A DNA stretch of 5,012 bases from an uncultured Spirochaetaceae bacterium (lineage in GTDB: Bacteria; Spirochaetota; Spirochaetia; Treponematales; Treponemataceae): assembly GCA_902766345.1 (NCBI GenBank), contig CACXDK010000353.1, positions 1 through 5,012 of the forward strand. Direction: 5' to 3'. Below, one piece after another: positions 1-5,012 of the stretch (positions within the stretch are counted from its first letter, which is position 1; every line of letters starts with the position of its first letter). Position numbers and translations under genes: made by a program. Below the pieces are notes generated by a model. That model was not told where the DNA came from, searched no databases, and saw only the letters and a program-made list of their open reading frames with translations.

Positions 1-936
1 ATAAGGCTTAATGAATGGGTTTTGGATCAATATAAAAAACTGATTCCTGATAAAGATTTATTTTCAAAATTTACACTTTATATAGGAAAAAGAAGTGGTT
101 CTATACCTTTTGAAGAAGGGCAAGCTGAAACTAATAGAATATTTCGTGCTGCTCATAAGTATTCAACTTTACGTGAGTTAGATATGATAAGTCCTGTGAA
201 TGAGCCTGAACGACTTGCTTCTATCCGCCGAGAATTGAATGCAGATATACAGCCTTTCCTTGATTTAAAAGGTCTTCAGTTACTTCTTACAAAACAAAAA
301 CCTTTTGATTTTTTGATGCGTATTGAACAGCTTAGATTTCAAACTCGTTGGAATCAGACTCCTCGTGTTCCTAAGACTTCTGTTTTAGGGCATTGTTTTT
401 TTGTTGCTGTTCTGACATTGCTTTTTCAGCGTGAAACTGATGTAAAGATGTGTCCTAAACGTCTTTACAATAATTTTTTTTGTGCTTTGTTTCATGATTT
501 GCCAGAAGCTGTAACACGAGATATTATTTCTCCTGTAAAACAAGCAACAGAAGGCTTGCCTTCCATTGTAAAAAAAATTGAGGATGAAATTGTTTCTAAA
601 GAACTTGTTCCATTGATGGAAGATTTTTATAGAGATGAGATACTGTATTTCACTAATGACGAGTTTAAAAACAGGATTATTCACAACGGTAGTACTGTTT
701 GTGTAAACTGGGAAGAATTGAATTCAAAATATAATAGTGATGAATATAGTCCTGTAGATGGGAAGATTGTGCGTCTTGCAGATCATTATTCAGCACTTAT
801 GGAAGCAGAACTTTCTATAAGACACGGAATTACAAGTAAACATCTTATAGATGGTAAAGCTAATCTGATAAAAGCCTACCCGAAAGGCACTGTTATAAAT
901 GGAATAGATGCAGGTGCCCTTTTTAATGATTTTTGA
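1..936 (+). CDS. HD-domain phosphohydrolase, YfbR-like (5' end outside window)
   Basis: The reading frame is open from base 1 to the TGA at 934-936, giving 311 visible residues. A TTG at 22 is the first possible start codon but lacks a well-placed Shine-Dalgarno site, and the frame stays open upstream, so I call the gene 5'-truncated by the window. Metal-binding residues of the HD superfamily are visible: His (391-393), the His-Asp pair (493-498), and a distal Asp in the LADHYSALMEAE segment (781-783). The spacing fits the E. coli 5'-deoxynucleotidase YfbR well: an Arg-Trp pair (346-351) lies 14 residues before the first His, as R18/W19 precede H33, and Glu (505-507) and Asp (520-522) lie 4 and 9 residues after the HD His, as E72 and D77 follow H68. 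This suggests a cytosolic metal-dependent nucleotide phosphohydrolase, but the substrate is inferred. More than 100 residues before the HD domain, and about 27 extra residues between the HD pair and the last Asp, are not in YfbR. Phe codons are almost all TTT, unlike the downstream operon. It appears to be a separate transcription unit. Confidence 0.8.
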   Translation: MRLNEWVLDQYKKLIPDKDLFSKFTLYIGKRSGSIPFEEGQAETNRIFRAAHKYSTLRELDMISPVNEPERLASIRRELNADIQPFLDLKGLQLLLTKQKPFDFLMRIEQLRFQTRWNQTPRVPKTSVLGHCFFVAVLTLLFQRETDVKMCPKRLYNNFFCALFHDLPEAVTRDIISPVKQATEGLPSIVKKIEDEIVSKELVPLMEDFYRDEILYFTNDEFKNRIIHNGSTVCVNWEELNSKYNSDEYSPVDGKIVRLADHYSALMEAELSIRHGITSKHLIDGKANLIKAYPKGTVINGIDAGALFNDF

Positions 937-989
937 TGCATTACCGCTAGTGTATTGTTGATTTATATCTATCTATTATATATATATGC
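937..989. other. AT-rich intergenic tract upstream of the oad promoter
   Basis: This stretch follows the stop codon of the HD gene. Bases 961-989 are almost entirely A and T, with an alternating TA run at about 978-987, and lie directly upstream of the -35 box. AT tracts in this position can act as UP elements that contact the RNA polymerase alpha subunit; that role is inference. I see no GC-rich hairpin followed by a T run, so the HD gene has no evident intrinsic terminator here. Confidence 0.35.
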
Positions 990-1018
990 TTGAACATATT
1001 CCCGCAATTAATTATAAT
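990..1018 (+). promoter_or_regulatory. Predicted sigma-70-type promoter of the oadGAB operon
   Basis: A -35 box TTGAAC (990-995, four of six matches to TTGACA) and a perfect -10 box TATAAT (1013-1018) are separated by exactly 17 bases. Transcription would start near 1025, giving a leader of about 50 bases before the oadG start at 1076. It lies in the only sizeable gap ahead of the three closely packed genes, so it is the likely operon promoter. No convincing operator or riboswitch is visible in the short leader. Confidence 0.75.
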
Positions 1019-1066
1019 CTGTATATTGCTAGATTTTTCTTTTGAAATCTCTGATAGATGTATCGT

Positions 1067-1071
1067 GGAGG
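1067..1071 (+). promoter_or_regulatory. Shine-Dalgarno site deciding the oadG start
   Basis: GGAGG lies four bases before the ATG at 1076. An in-frame ATG at 1058 lies upstream of this site and has no purine-rich ribosome binding site of its own, so 1076 is the better start, removing six residues from the longest possible frame. Confidence 0.8.
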
Positions 1072-1075
1072 AAAT

Positions 1076-1321
1076 ATGACTATTTCACAAATGCTTAGCC
1101 AGAGTGCATTGCTTACTCTGCTGGGAATGGGTGTTGTGTTCAGTTTCCTTATCATTATGATTTGTGCAATGTATTTGCTTCACGCAGTAATACATGCTCT
1201 TAAGCTTGATAAGGATCCTGTTCAAAAAGAGGCTGCTTCTACTGCTGCCAGTGTGCCGTCTGCAGATAACGGTGCGGTAATAGCTGCAATTGCAGCTGCT
1301 GTTCATGAAAAGTTAAGTTAA
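1076..1321 (+). CDS. oadG: Sodium-pumping decarboxylase gamma subunit (OadG family)
   Basis: This 81-residue protein has one hydrophobic membrane segment at about residues 11-37 (LLTLLGMGVVFSF and following), a short charged stretch (LDKDPVQKE), an Ala/Ser-rich linker, and a C-terminal ADNGAVIAAIAAAVHEK segment. Size, layout and the closing VIAAIAAAVHE motif are typical of the OadG (OAD_gamma) family; the Klebsiella protein ends with a similar VIAAAIHHH segment. In known pumps the gamma subunit is a single-span membrane protein that holds the complex together, with its cytosolic tail binding the alpha subunit. The His cluster at the tail of the Klebsiella protein, linked there to metal binding, is reduced here to one His. 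It is the first gene of the operon, 24 bases ahead of oadA, and its start is set by GGAGG at 1067. Sequence similarity in this family is low, so the call rests on length, topology, the tail motif and the neighbours. Confidence 0.88.
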   Translation: MTISQMLSQSALLTLLGMGVVFSFLIIMICAMYLLHAVIHALKLDKDPVQKEAASTAASVPSADNGAVIAAIAAAVHEKLS

Positions 1322-1345
1322 TTTTTTATAATAAGAGGTTTTTTT

Positions 1346-3412
1346 ATGTCTAAGGTTGGTATTTCCGAACTTGCGATACGTGATGCCCATCAGTCACTTC
1401 ATGCAACACGTATGACTACTGCTGACATGCTTCCTGCATGTTCTATGCTTGATAAAATTGGCTATAAATTTATAGAAGGTTGGGGTGGAGCTACTTATGA
1501 TAGCTGTATCCGTTTCCTTAATGAAGATCCTTGGGAGCGCCTCAGAAAACTCCATGCAGCACTTCCTAATAACAAGATTATGATGCTTTTGCGTGCTCAG
1601 AACCTTTTGGGTTATCGTCACTACGCTGATGATGTTGTTCAGAAGTTCGTAGATGCAGCTGCTAAGAATGGTATTGATTGTTTCCGTATTTTTGATGCAT
1701 GTAACGATCCTCGTAATATGGAATGTGCTACAAAGGCTGCAAAAAAGTCTGGAAAGCATGTTCAGATGGCTATTTCTTACGCTGTAACTCCTTTCCATAC
1801 AATTGAAAAATATGCAGAACTTGCAAAGACTTATGCTGATTTCGGTGCAGATTCAATCTGTATTAAAGATATGTCTGGTCTTCTTAAGCCTTATGATGCA
1901 TATAATCTTGTAAAGGCTATAAAGGCAAAGGTTGATTTGCCTGTTGAAATTCATACACATGCTACTACAGGACTTTCTGTTGCAACTCTTCTTAAGGGGG
2001 CAGAAGCTGGAGCTGATATTCTTGATACTGCAATTTCTTCACTTTCAATGGGAACTTCTCATTCTCCTACAGAGACTGTAGTTGAAATGCTTAAGGGAAC
2101 AGAGTTTGATACAGAACTTGATACAAAGGCTCTTCTTGAGATTGCTGCTTATTTCCGTGAAGTACGTCAGCACTATGCATCTCTTGAGTCTAAGTTCCTT
2201 GGAGCTGATACTCGTATTCTTCTTTCTCAGGTTCCTGGTGGTATGCTTTCTAATCTTGAAAGCCAGCTGAAACAGCAGGGAGCTGGAGATAAGATGGATG
2301 CAGTTCTTGCTGAACTTCCAAGAGTTCACAAAGATGCTGGCTATGTTCCTCTTGTAACTCCTACATCTCAGATTGTAGGTACTCAGGCTGTAATGAACGT
2401 TCTTATGGGACCTTATAAAACAATGACTCAGGACTTCCGTAACCTTATTACAGGTAAGTTCGGAAAGCTTCCTACAGATGCAAATCCTGATCTTGTAAAG
2501 AAGGCTCTTGAATTGAACGGTATGGAAAAAGTAATGACATGCCGCCCAGCAGATGAAATTCCTAATGAATGGGATAAAATGGTAGAGGAGTCTAAAAAGG
2601 CCGGTGGTAATGGTTCTGATGAAGACACTCTTACTTATGCAATGTTCCCTAACGTAGCTCCTAAGTTCTTTGCTGAAAGAGCAAAAGGTCCTATTGATGC
2701 TGCTGCAACATTTGGTGCAAAGCCAGCTCCTGCTTCTTCTAACGGCGGAAAGGGCGGAAGTTATACTGTAACTGTAAATGGAAGTTCTTACAATGTAACA
2801 ACTGGTCCTGCGGGGGACACAATGAGCGTAAACGTAAACGGAACTGCTTATAATGTAACATTCGGTGCAGCTGGTGCAGCAACTCCAGCTGCTGCTCCTG
2901 CAGCTGTTTCTGTTGGTGGCGTTGATGTAAAGGCTCCTGTTGCAGGAACTTTGCTTAAGCAGTGTTTTGCTAACGGAACAAAGGTTTCAAAAGGTCAGAC
3001 TGTTATAGTTCTTGAATCTATGAAGATGGAACTTGAAGTTAAGGCAACAGAAGACGGTACTATTACATATTCAGTTCCTACTGGAACTCAGGTTCAGAGT
3101 GGTCAGGTTCTTGCTTCTATTGGAGGTGTTGTAAAGGCTGCTCCTGCACCTGTTGCAGCACCTGCTGCTCCAGCAACTCCAGCTCCTGCTGCTAGCGGAA
3201 GTGGAACAAAGGTAAATGCTCCTGTTGCAGGCGTATTCCTTCGTACTGCTGTTGCTGAAGGTACTTCCGTAAAAAAAGGTGACAATGTTGTCATCATTGA
3301 ATCTATGAAGATGGAACTTGAAATTAAAGCTCCTGTAGACGGAAAGGTTCATTTCCTTGCTTCAGTAGGTTCACAGCTTGCTAATGGTCAGGCTGTTGCA
3401 GAGATTCAGTAA
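1346..3412 (+). CDS. oadA: Oxaloacetate decarboxylase alpha subunit with two biotinyl domains
   Basis: This 688-residue protein is the cytosolic carboxyltransferase subunit. By family knowledge it moves CO2 from oxaloacetate to biotin, releasing pyruvate. The carboxyltransferase barrel spans about residues 1-275: RDAHQS (12-17) holds metal ligand Asp13, IKDMSG (173-178) holds the active-site Lys174, and EIHTHATTG (201-209) holds metal ligands His203 and His205. The conserved PYC/OADA domain follows (about 285-455), with QVPGGM (295-300) and [16 protein letters not shown] (337-352). Next come two copies of a beta-hairpin-like segment (473-507), an Ala/Pro linker, biotinyl domain 1 (528-593, ESMKME with Lys560), a second Ala/Pro linker (about 598-620), and biotinyl domain 2 (623-688, ESMKME with Lys655). 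OadA proteins are usually near 600 residues with one biotinyl domain, so the extra copy explains the length. The start has AAGAGG at 1333-1338, seven bases upstream. PycB of two-subunit pyruvate carboxylase has a similar architecture, but the oadG and oadB neighbours and the absence of a biotin carboxylase gene favour a decarboxylase. Confidence 0.93.
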   Translation: MSKVGISELAIRDAHQSLHATRMTTADMLPACSMLDKIGYKFIEGWGGATYDSCIRFLNEDPWERLRKLHAALPNNKIMMLLRAQNLLGYRHYADDVVQKFVDAAAKNGIDCFRIFDACNDPRNMECATKAAKKSGKHVQMAISYAVTPFHTIEKYAELAKTYADFGADSICIKDMSGLLKPYDAYNLVKAIKAKVDLPVEIHTHATTGLSVATLLKGAEAGADILDTAISSLSMGTSHSPTETVVEMLKGTEFDTELDTKALLEIAAYFREVRQHYASLESKFLGADTRILLSQVPGGMLSNLESQLKQQGAGDKMDAVLAELPRVHKDAGYVPLVTPTSQIVGTQAVMNVLMGPYKTMTQDFRNLITGKFGKLPTDANPDLVKKALELNGMEKVMTCRPADEIPNEWDKMVEESKKAGGNGSDEDTLTYAMFPNVAPKFFAERAKGPIDAAATFGAKPAPASSNGGKGGSYTVTVNGSSYNVTTGPAGDTMSVNVNGTAYNVTFGAAGAATPAAAPAAVSVGGVDVKAPVAGTLLKQCFANGTKVSKGQTVIVLESMKMELEVKATEDGTITYSVPTGTQVQSGQVLASIGGVVKAAPAPVAAPAAPATPAPAASGSGTKVNAPVAGVFLRTAVAEGTSVKKGDNVVIIESMKMELEIKAPVDGKVHFLASVGSQLANGQAVAEIQ
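2762..2866 (+). repeat. Tandem repeat of a beta-hairpin-like segment in oadA
   Basis: Residues 473-487 and 493-507 of OadA repeat with a 20-residue (60-base) period. Nine of 15 positions are identical, with a shared VNGxxYNVT core. Biotin carrier regions often have one such strand pair (a VTVNG-type segment) before the Ala/Pro linker; here there are two. The segment lies between the catalytic domains and the first biotinyl domain, the region reported in Vibrio OadA to associate with the gamma subunit. A role in binding OadG is therefore possible but inferred. Confidence 0.7.
2927..3409 (+). repeat. Duplicated biotinyl domains within oadA
   Basis: Two 66-residue units (bases 2927-3124 and 3212-3409) align without gaps, with about 32 of 66 positions identical. 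Shared elements include the APVAG opening, ESMKMELE around the biotin-accepting lysine, and the closing GQ strand. At the DNA level a 26-base stretch over the lysine motif is identical at 3012-3037 and 3297-3322, offset by 285 bases (95 codons), so the duplication is in frame. The remainder has diverged widely, so the duplication looks old, with the lysine motif held by selection. Confidence 0.93.
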
Positions 3413-3413
3413 T

Positions 3414-3418
3414 AAGGA
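3414..3418 (+). promoter_or_regulatory. Shine-Dalgarno site deciding the oadB start
   Basis: AAGGA lies seven bases before the ATG at 3426. The longest open frame reaches back to an ATG at 3378 inside oadA, but that codon has no ribosome binding site and would add 16 residues (starting MLMVRLLQ) encoded over the end of oadA. The start at 3426, 13 bases after the oadA stop, is preferred. Confidence 0.8.
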
Positions 3419-3425
3419 TTTGAGA

Positions 3426-4865
3426 ATGCCTAATACAAAGACTGAAAATACTAGAAAAATTGTTTTCATAATGTTTACCATTATGATTATTGCATTTGTC
3501 GTTTCTATGTTTAGACCTAATGCTTTTGCAGAAAATTCTGCAAAGCATGAAGCTACAGGAATGGAACGCGTTATTCCAGGAACAGAAAACTGGAATGGAA
3601 AACACGACATTGCACTTGATACCTTTGTTATGAACATCTGGCATACAACAGGTATTTACAAGATGATTCATACAGCTACTGCAGAAGAACTTGCTGAAGA
3701 AAAGGCAGAAGAAGCTGCTGCAGAGCTTGCAAAAGAAGCTGGAAATGATTTTGCAGAAACAGCTCCTGGATGGCAGTATCTTCTAATGATGGCTGTTGGT
3801 TTCCTTATCGTATATCTTGGTGCTGCAAAAGGTTTTGAGCCTTTGCTTCTTATTCCAATCGGATTTGGTACGATTCTTGTAAACATACCAGGTGCAGGAA
3901 TGGGAAACCCTCCTGATGGAATGCTCAACATCATTTATAATGCTGGTGTTGGAAATGAGTTCTTCCCAATGCTTATCTTTATGGGAATTGGTGCTATGAC
4001 AGACTTTGGTCCGCTCATTGCAAATCCTAAGATGGCTCTTTTGGGTGGTGCAGCTCAGTTCGGTGTATTCTTTACATTGTTCGGGGTTTCACTTATGAAC
4101 CTTGTTCCTGGAGTATTTGATTACAATATCCTTCAGGCAGCTGCAATTGCAATTATTGGTGGTGCAGACGGTCCAACTTCTATATATGTTTCTGCAAAGC
4201 TTGCTCCTGAGCTGATGGCAGTTATTGCCGTTGCTGCATATTCTTACATGGCTCTTGTTCCTATGATTCAGCCTCCTATTATGAAGGCTCTTACTTCTCA
4301 GAAGGAAAGAGAAATTAAGATGGAGCAGTTACGTCCTGTAAGCAAGACAGAAAAGATTCTGTTCCCAATGTTGCTTCTTGTCCTTACAATTCTTTTGTTG
4401 CCTACTGCTGCACCTCTTATTGGTATGCTTGCATTTGGTAACTTTGTAAAGCAGTGTGGTGTTGTTGAAAGACTTTCAAAGACTATGGAAAACGAGCTTA
4501 TGAACATTGTTTCTATCTTGCTTTCTCTAGGTGTAGGAAGCCAGATGGCACCAGAAAAGATTATTAATGGTCGTTCTGTTGGAATTATCGTTCTTGGTCT
4601 TGTTGCATTCTGTGTTGCAACAGCTGGTGGTTTGTGTATGGCAAAGCTCATGAACTTATTCCTGCCAAAAGATAAGAAGATTAATCCTCTTATTGGTTCT
4701 GCTGGAGTTTCTGCTGTTCCAATGGCTGCTCGTGTTTCAAATAAGGTTGGACTTGAATATGATCCTTCAAACTTCCTCCTTATGAATGCAATGGGTCCTA
4801 ACGTTTCCGGCGTTATTGGTACTGCTATTGCTGCAGGTGTATTCATTGCAACTTATGGTCTGTAA
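3426..4865 (+). CDS. oadB: Sodium-pumping oxaloacetate decarboxylase beta subunit, extended N-terminus
   Basis: This 479-residue multi-span membrane protein is the ion-translocating subunit. By family knowledge it decarboxylates carboxybiotin on the alpha subunit and exports Na+. Family motifs are intact: [14 protein letters not shown] (135-148), [10 protein letters not shown] (245-254) with Asp248, [14 protein letters not shown] (271-284), and the [17 protein letters not shown] block (420-436). Residue spacing matches the Klebsiella residues reported as important: D203 and Y229 correspond to Asp248 and Tyr274, and N373, G377, S382 and R389 to Asn420, Gly424, Ser429 and Arg436. Ahead of the core are a hydrophobic segment (12-29) ending in AFA-E, which resembles a signal peptidase I site after Ala35, and an Ala/Glu-rich stretch at about 83-110 inserted between IWHTTGIYK and the first core helix. 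Family members are often about 375-435 residues, so this one is long. Glutaconyl-CoA and methylmalonyl-CoA decarboxylase beta subunits are close relatives; the OadA-type alpha gene next door points to oxaloacetate. It is the last gene of the operon. Confidence 0.93.
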   Translation: MPNTKTENTRKIVFIMFTIMIIAFVVSMFRPNAFAENSAKHEATGMERVIPGTENWNGKHDIALDTFVMNIWHTTGIYKMIHTATAEELAEEKAEEAAAELAKEAGNDFAETAPGWQYLLMMAVGFLIVYLGAAKGFEPLLLIPIGFGTILVNIPGAGMGNPPDGMLNIIYNAGVGNEFFPMLIFMGIGAMTDFGPLIANPKMALLGGAAQFGVFFTLFGVSLMNLVPGVFDYNILQAAAIAIIGGADGPTSIYVSAKLAPELMAVIAVAAYSYMALVPMIQPPIMKALTSQKEREIKMEQLRPVSKTEKILFPMLLLVLTILLLPTAAPLIGMLAFGNFVKQCGVVERLSKTMENELMNIVSILLSLGVGSQMAPEKIINGRSVGIIVLGLVAFCVATAGGLCMAKLMNLFLPKDKKINPLIGSAGVSAVPMAARVSNKVGLEYDPSNFLLMNAMGPNVSGVIGTAIAAGVFIATYGL

Positions 4866-4875
4866 AAGATAAGAC

Positions 4876-4895
4876 TTTACAGTTTAAGCTGTAAA
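4876..4895 (+). other. Small hairpin after oadB
   Basis: TTTACAG (4876-4882) and CTGTAAA (4889-4895) form a perfect 7-bp inverted repeat around a 6-base loop, ten bases after the oadB stop and one base before the terminator stem. There is no T run directly after it, so it is not itself a terminator. It could protect the 3' end of the message or be chance in AT-rich DNA. Confidence 0.4.
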
Positions 4896-4896
4896 T

Positions 4897-4932
4897 AAAA
4901 AGAGTGTCCGAATTTTTGGGCACTCTTTTTTT
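4897..4932 (+). terminator. Intrinsic terminator of the oadGAB operon
   Basis: AAAAAGAGTGTCC (4897-4909) pairs with GGGCACTCTTTTT (4918-4930) around an 8-base loop, giving a 13-bp stem with one G-U pair, followed by further T residues. The A run opposite the T run means it could also work on the other strand. It lies 31 bases after the oadB stop and ends the operon. Confidence 0.92.
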
Positions 4933-4951
4933 GTCCGCAATATGCTGAGAC

Positions 4952-4980
4952 TTGTAAATATTGCTAATCTGAAATAGAAT
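4952..4980 (+). promoter_or_regulatory. Candidate promoter for a downstream gene
   Basis: TTGTAA (4952-4957, four of six matches to the -35 consensus) and TAGAAT (4975-4980, five of six matches to the -10 consensus) are separated by 17 bases. The pair follows directly after the operon terminator, where a promoter for the next gene would be expected. The match is weaker than that of the oad promoter and the DNA is AT-rich, so chance is possible. Confidence 0.45.
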
Positions 4981-4986
4981 AACAGA

Positions 4987-5012
4987 ATGAATTTAGATGA
5001 CTACCGCATGAA
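4987..5012 (+). CDS. Possible start of a downstream gene (cut by window edge)
   Basis: An ATG at 4987 opens a frame reading MNLDDYRM up to the window edge. No convincing Shine-Dalgarno site precedes it, and eight codons are too few to recognise a family. The true start may lie further on (another ATG is at 5008) or outside the window. The only support is its position behind a terminator and a candidate promoter. Confidence 0.25.

Noticed and set aside
22..24. TTG as the start codon of the HD-domain gene
   Set aside because: The frame is open back to base 1 and no well-spaced Shine-Dalgarno site precedes the TTG, so the gene most likely begins outside the window.
1031..1050. AGATTT/AAATCT inverted repeat in the predicted oad leader as a regulatory hairpin
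   Set aside because: The stem is only six weak base pairs around an eight-base loop in AT-rich DNA, which is expected by chance, and it overlaps no known riboswitch motif.
1058..1075. Upstream ATG as the oadG start
   Set aside because: The strong GGAGG site lies between this ATG and the one at 1076, and nothing resembling a ribosome binding site precedes 1058.
1394..1798. Minus-strand open frame (134 codons) opposite oadA
   Set aside because: It is antisense to the carboxyltransferase active-site region, has no domain signature, and is a shadow of the real gene.
2700..3220. Ala/Pro-rich low-complexity DNA in oadA as a mobile or phase-variable repeat
   Set aside because: The repeats encode flexible linkers around the biotinyl domains, stay in frame, and are not exact short tandem repeats that would slip during replication.
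3378..3425. oadB starting inside oadA with a 35-base overlap
   Set aside because: There is no ribosome binding site for that ATG, while 3426 has AAGGA at good spacing, and the added residues would come from codons shared with the conserved end of oadA.
4298..4846. Long minus-strand open frame (182 codons) opposite oadB
   Set aside because: It lies wholly antisense to conserved OadB motifs, has no recognisable domain, and arises from the codon bias of the + strand gene.

Overview
The window is AT-rich bacterial DNA with every supported gene on the + strand. It holds the 3' part of an HD-domain phosphohydrolase gene, then a complete three-gene operon for a membrane-bound, biotin-dependent, sodium-pumping decarboxylase (oadG-oadA-oadB, an oxaloacetate decarboxylase by homology). 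The low GC content, clear Shine-Dalgarno sites, near-consensus sigma-70 promoters and protein character fit a host-associated anaerobe. A Treponema-like spirochaete is my best guess, because treponemes carry oadAB-type genes and this codon style, but the window has no taxonomic marker and this remains inference.

Layout: bases 1-936 are the end of a YfbR-like HD hydrolase gene whose frame is open at the left edge. Bases 937-1075 are intergenic and hold no visible intrinsic terminator, but contain an AT-rich tract followed by a strong promoter (TTGAAC, 17 bp, TATAAT). Bases 1076-1321 encode the gamma subunit, 1346-3412 the alpha subunit and 3426-4865 the beta subunit. The gaps are 24 and 13 bases and each gene has its own Shine-Dalgarno site. 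A small hairpin and then a strong intrinsic terminator (4897-4932) close the operon. The last 80 bases hold a candidate promoter and perhaps the first codons of another gene.

How the genes work together: by family knowledge, the alpha subunit removes CO2 from oxaloacetate and places it on its own biotin. The multi-span beta subunit decarboxylates carboxybiotin and couples this to sodium export. The small gamma subunit anchors alpha to beta. The products are pyruvate, CO2 and a sodium gradient. The gene order GAB matches the classical enterobacterial oadGAB operon.

The window does not show a wholly new system, but the pump is an unusual version. The alpha subunit carries two complete biotinyl domains, each with an intact lysine motif, plus a tandem repeat of a beta-hairpin-like segment ahead of them. 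The beta subunit has an N-terminal signal-peptide-like segment and an Ala/Glu-rich insertion before the usual core. These features and the strong codon bias of the operon are the points most worth following.
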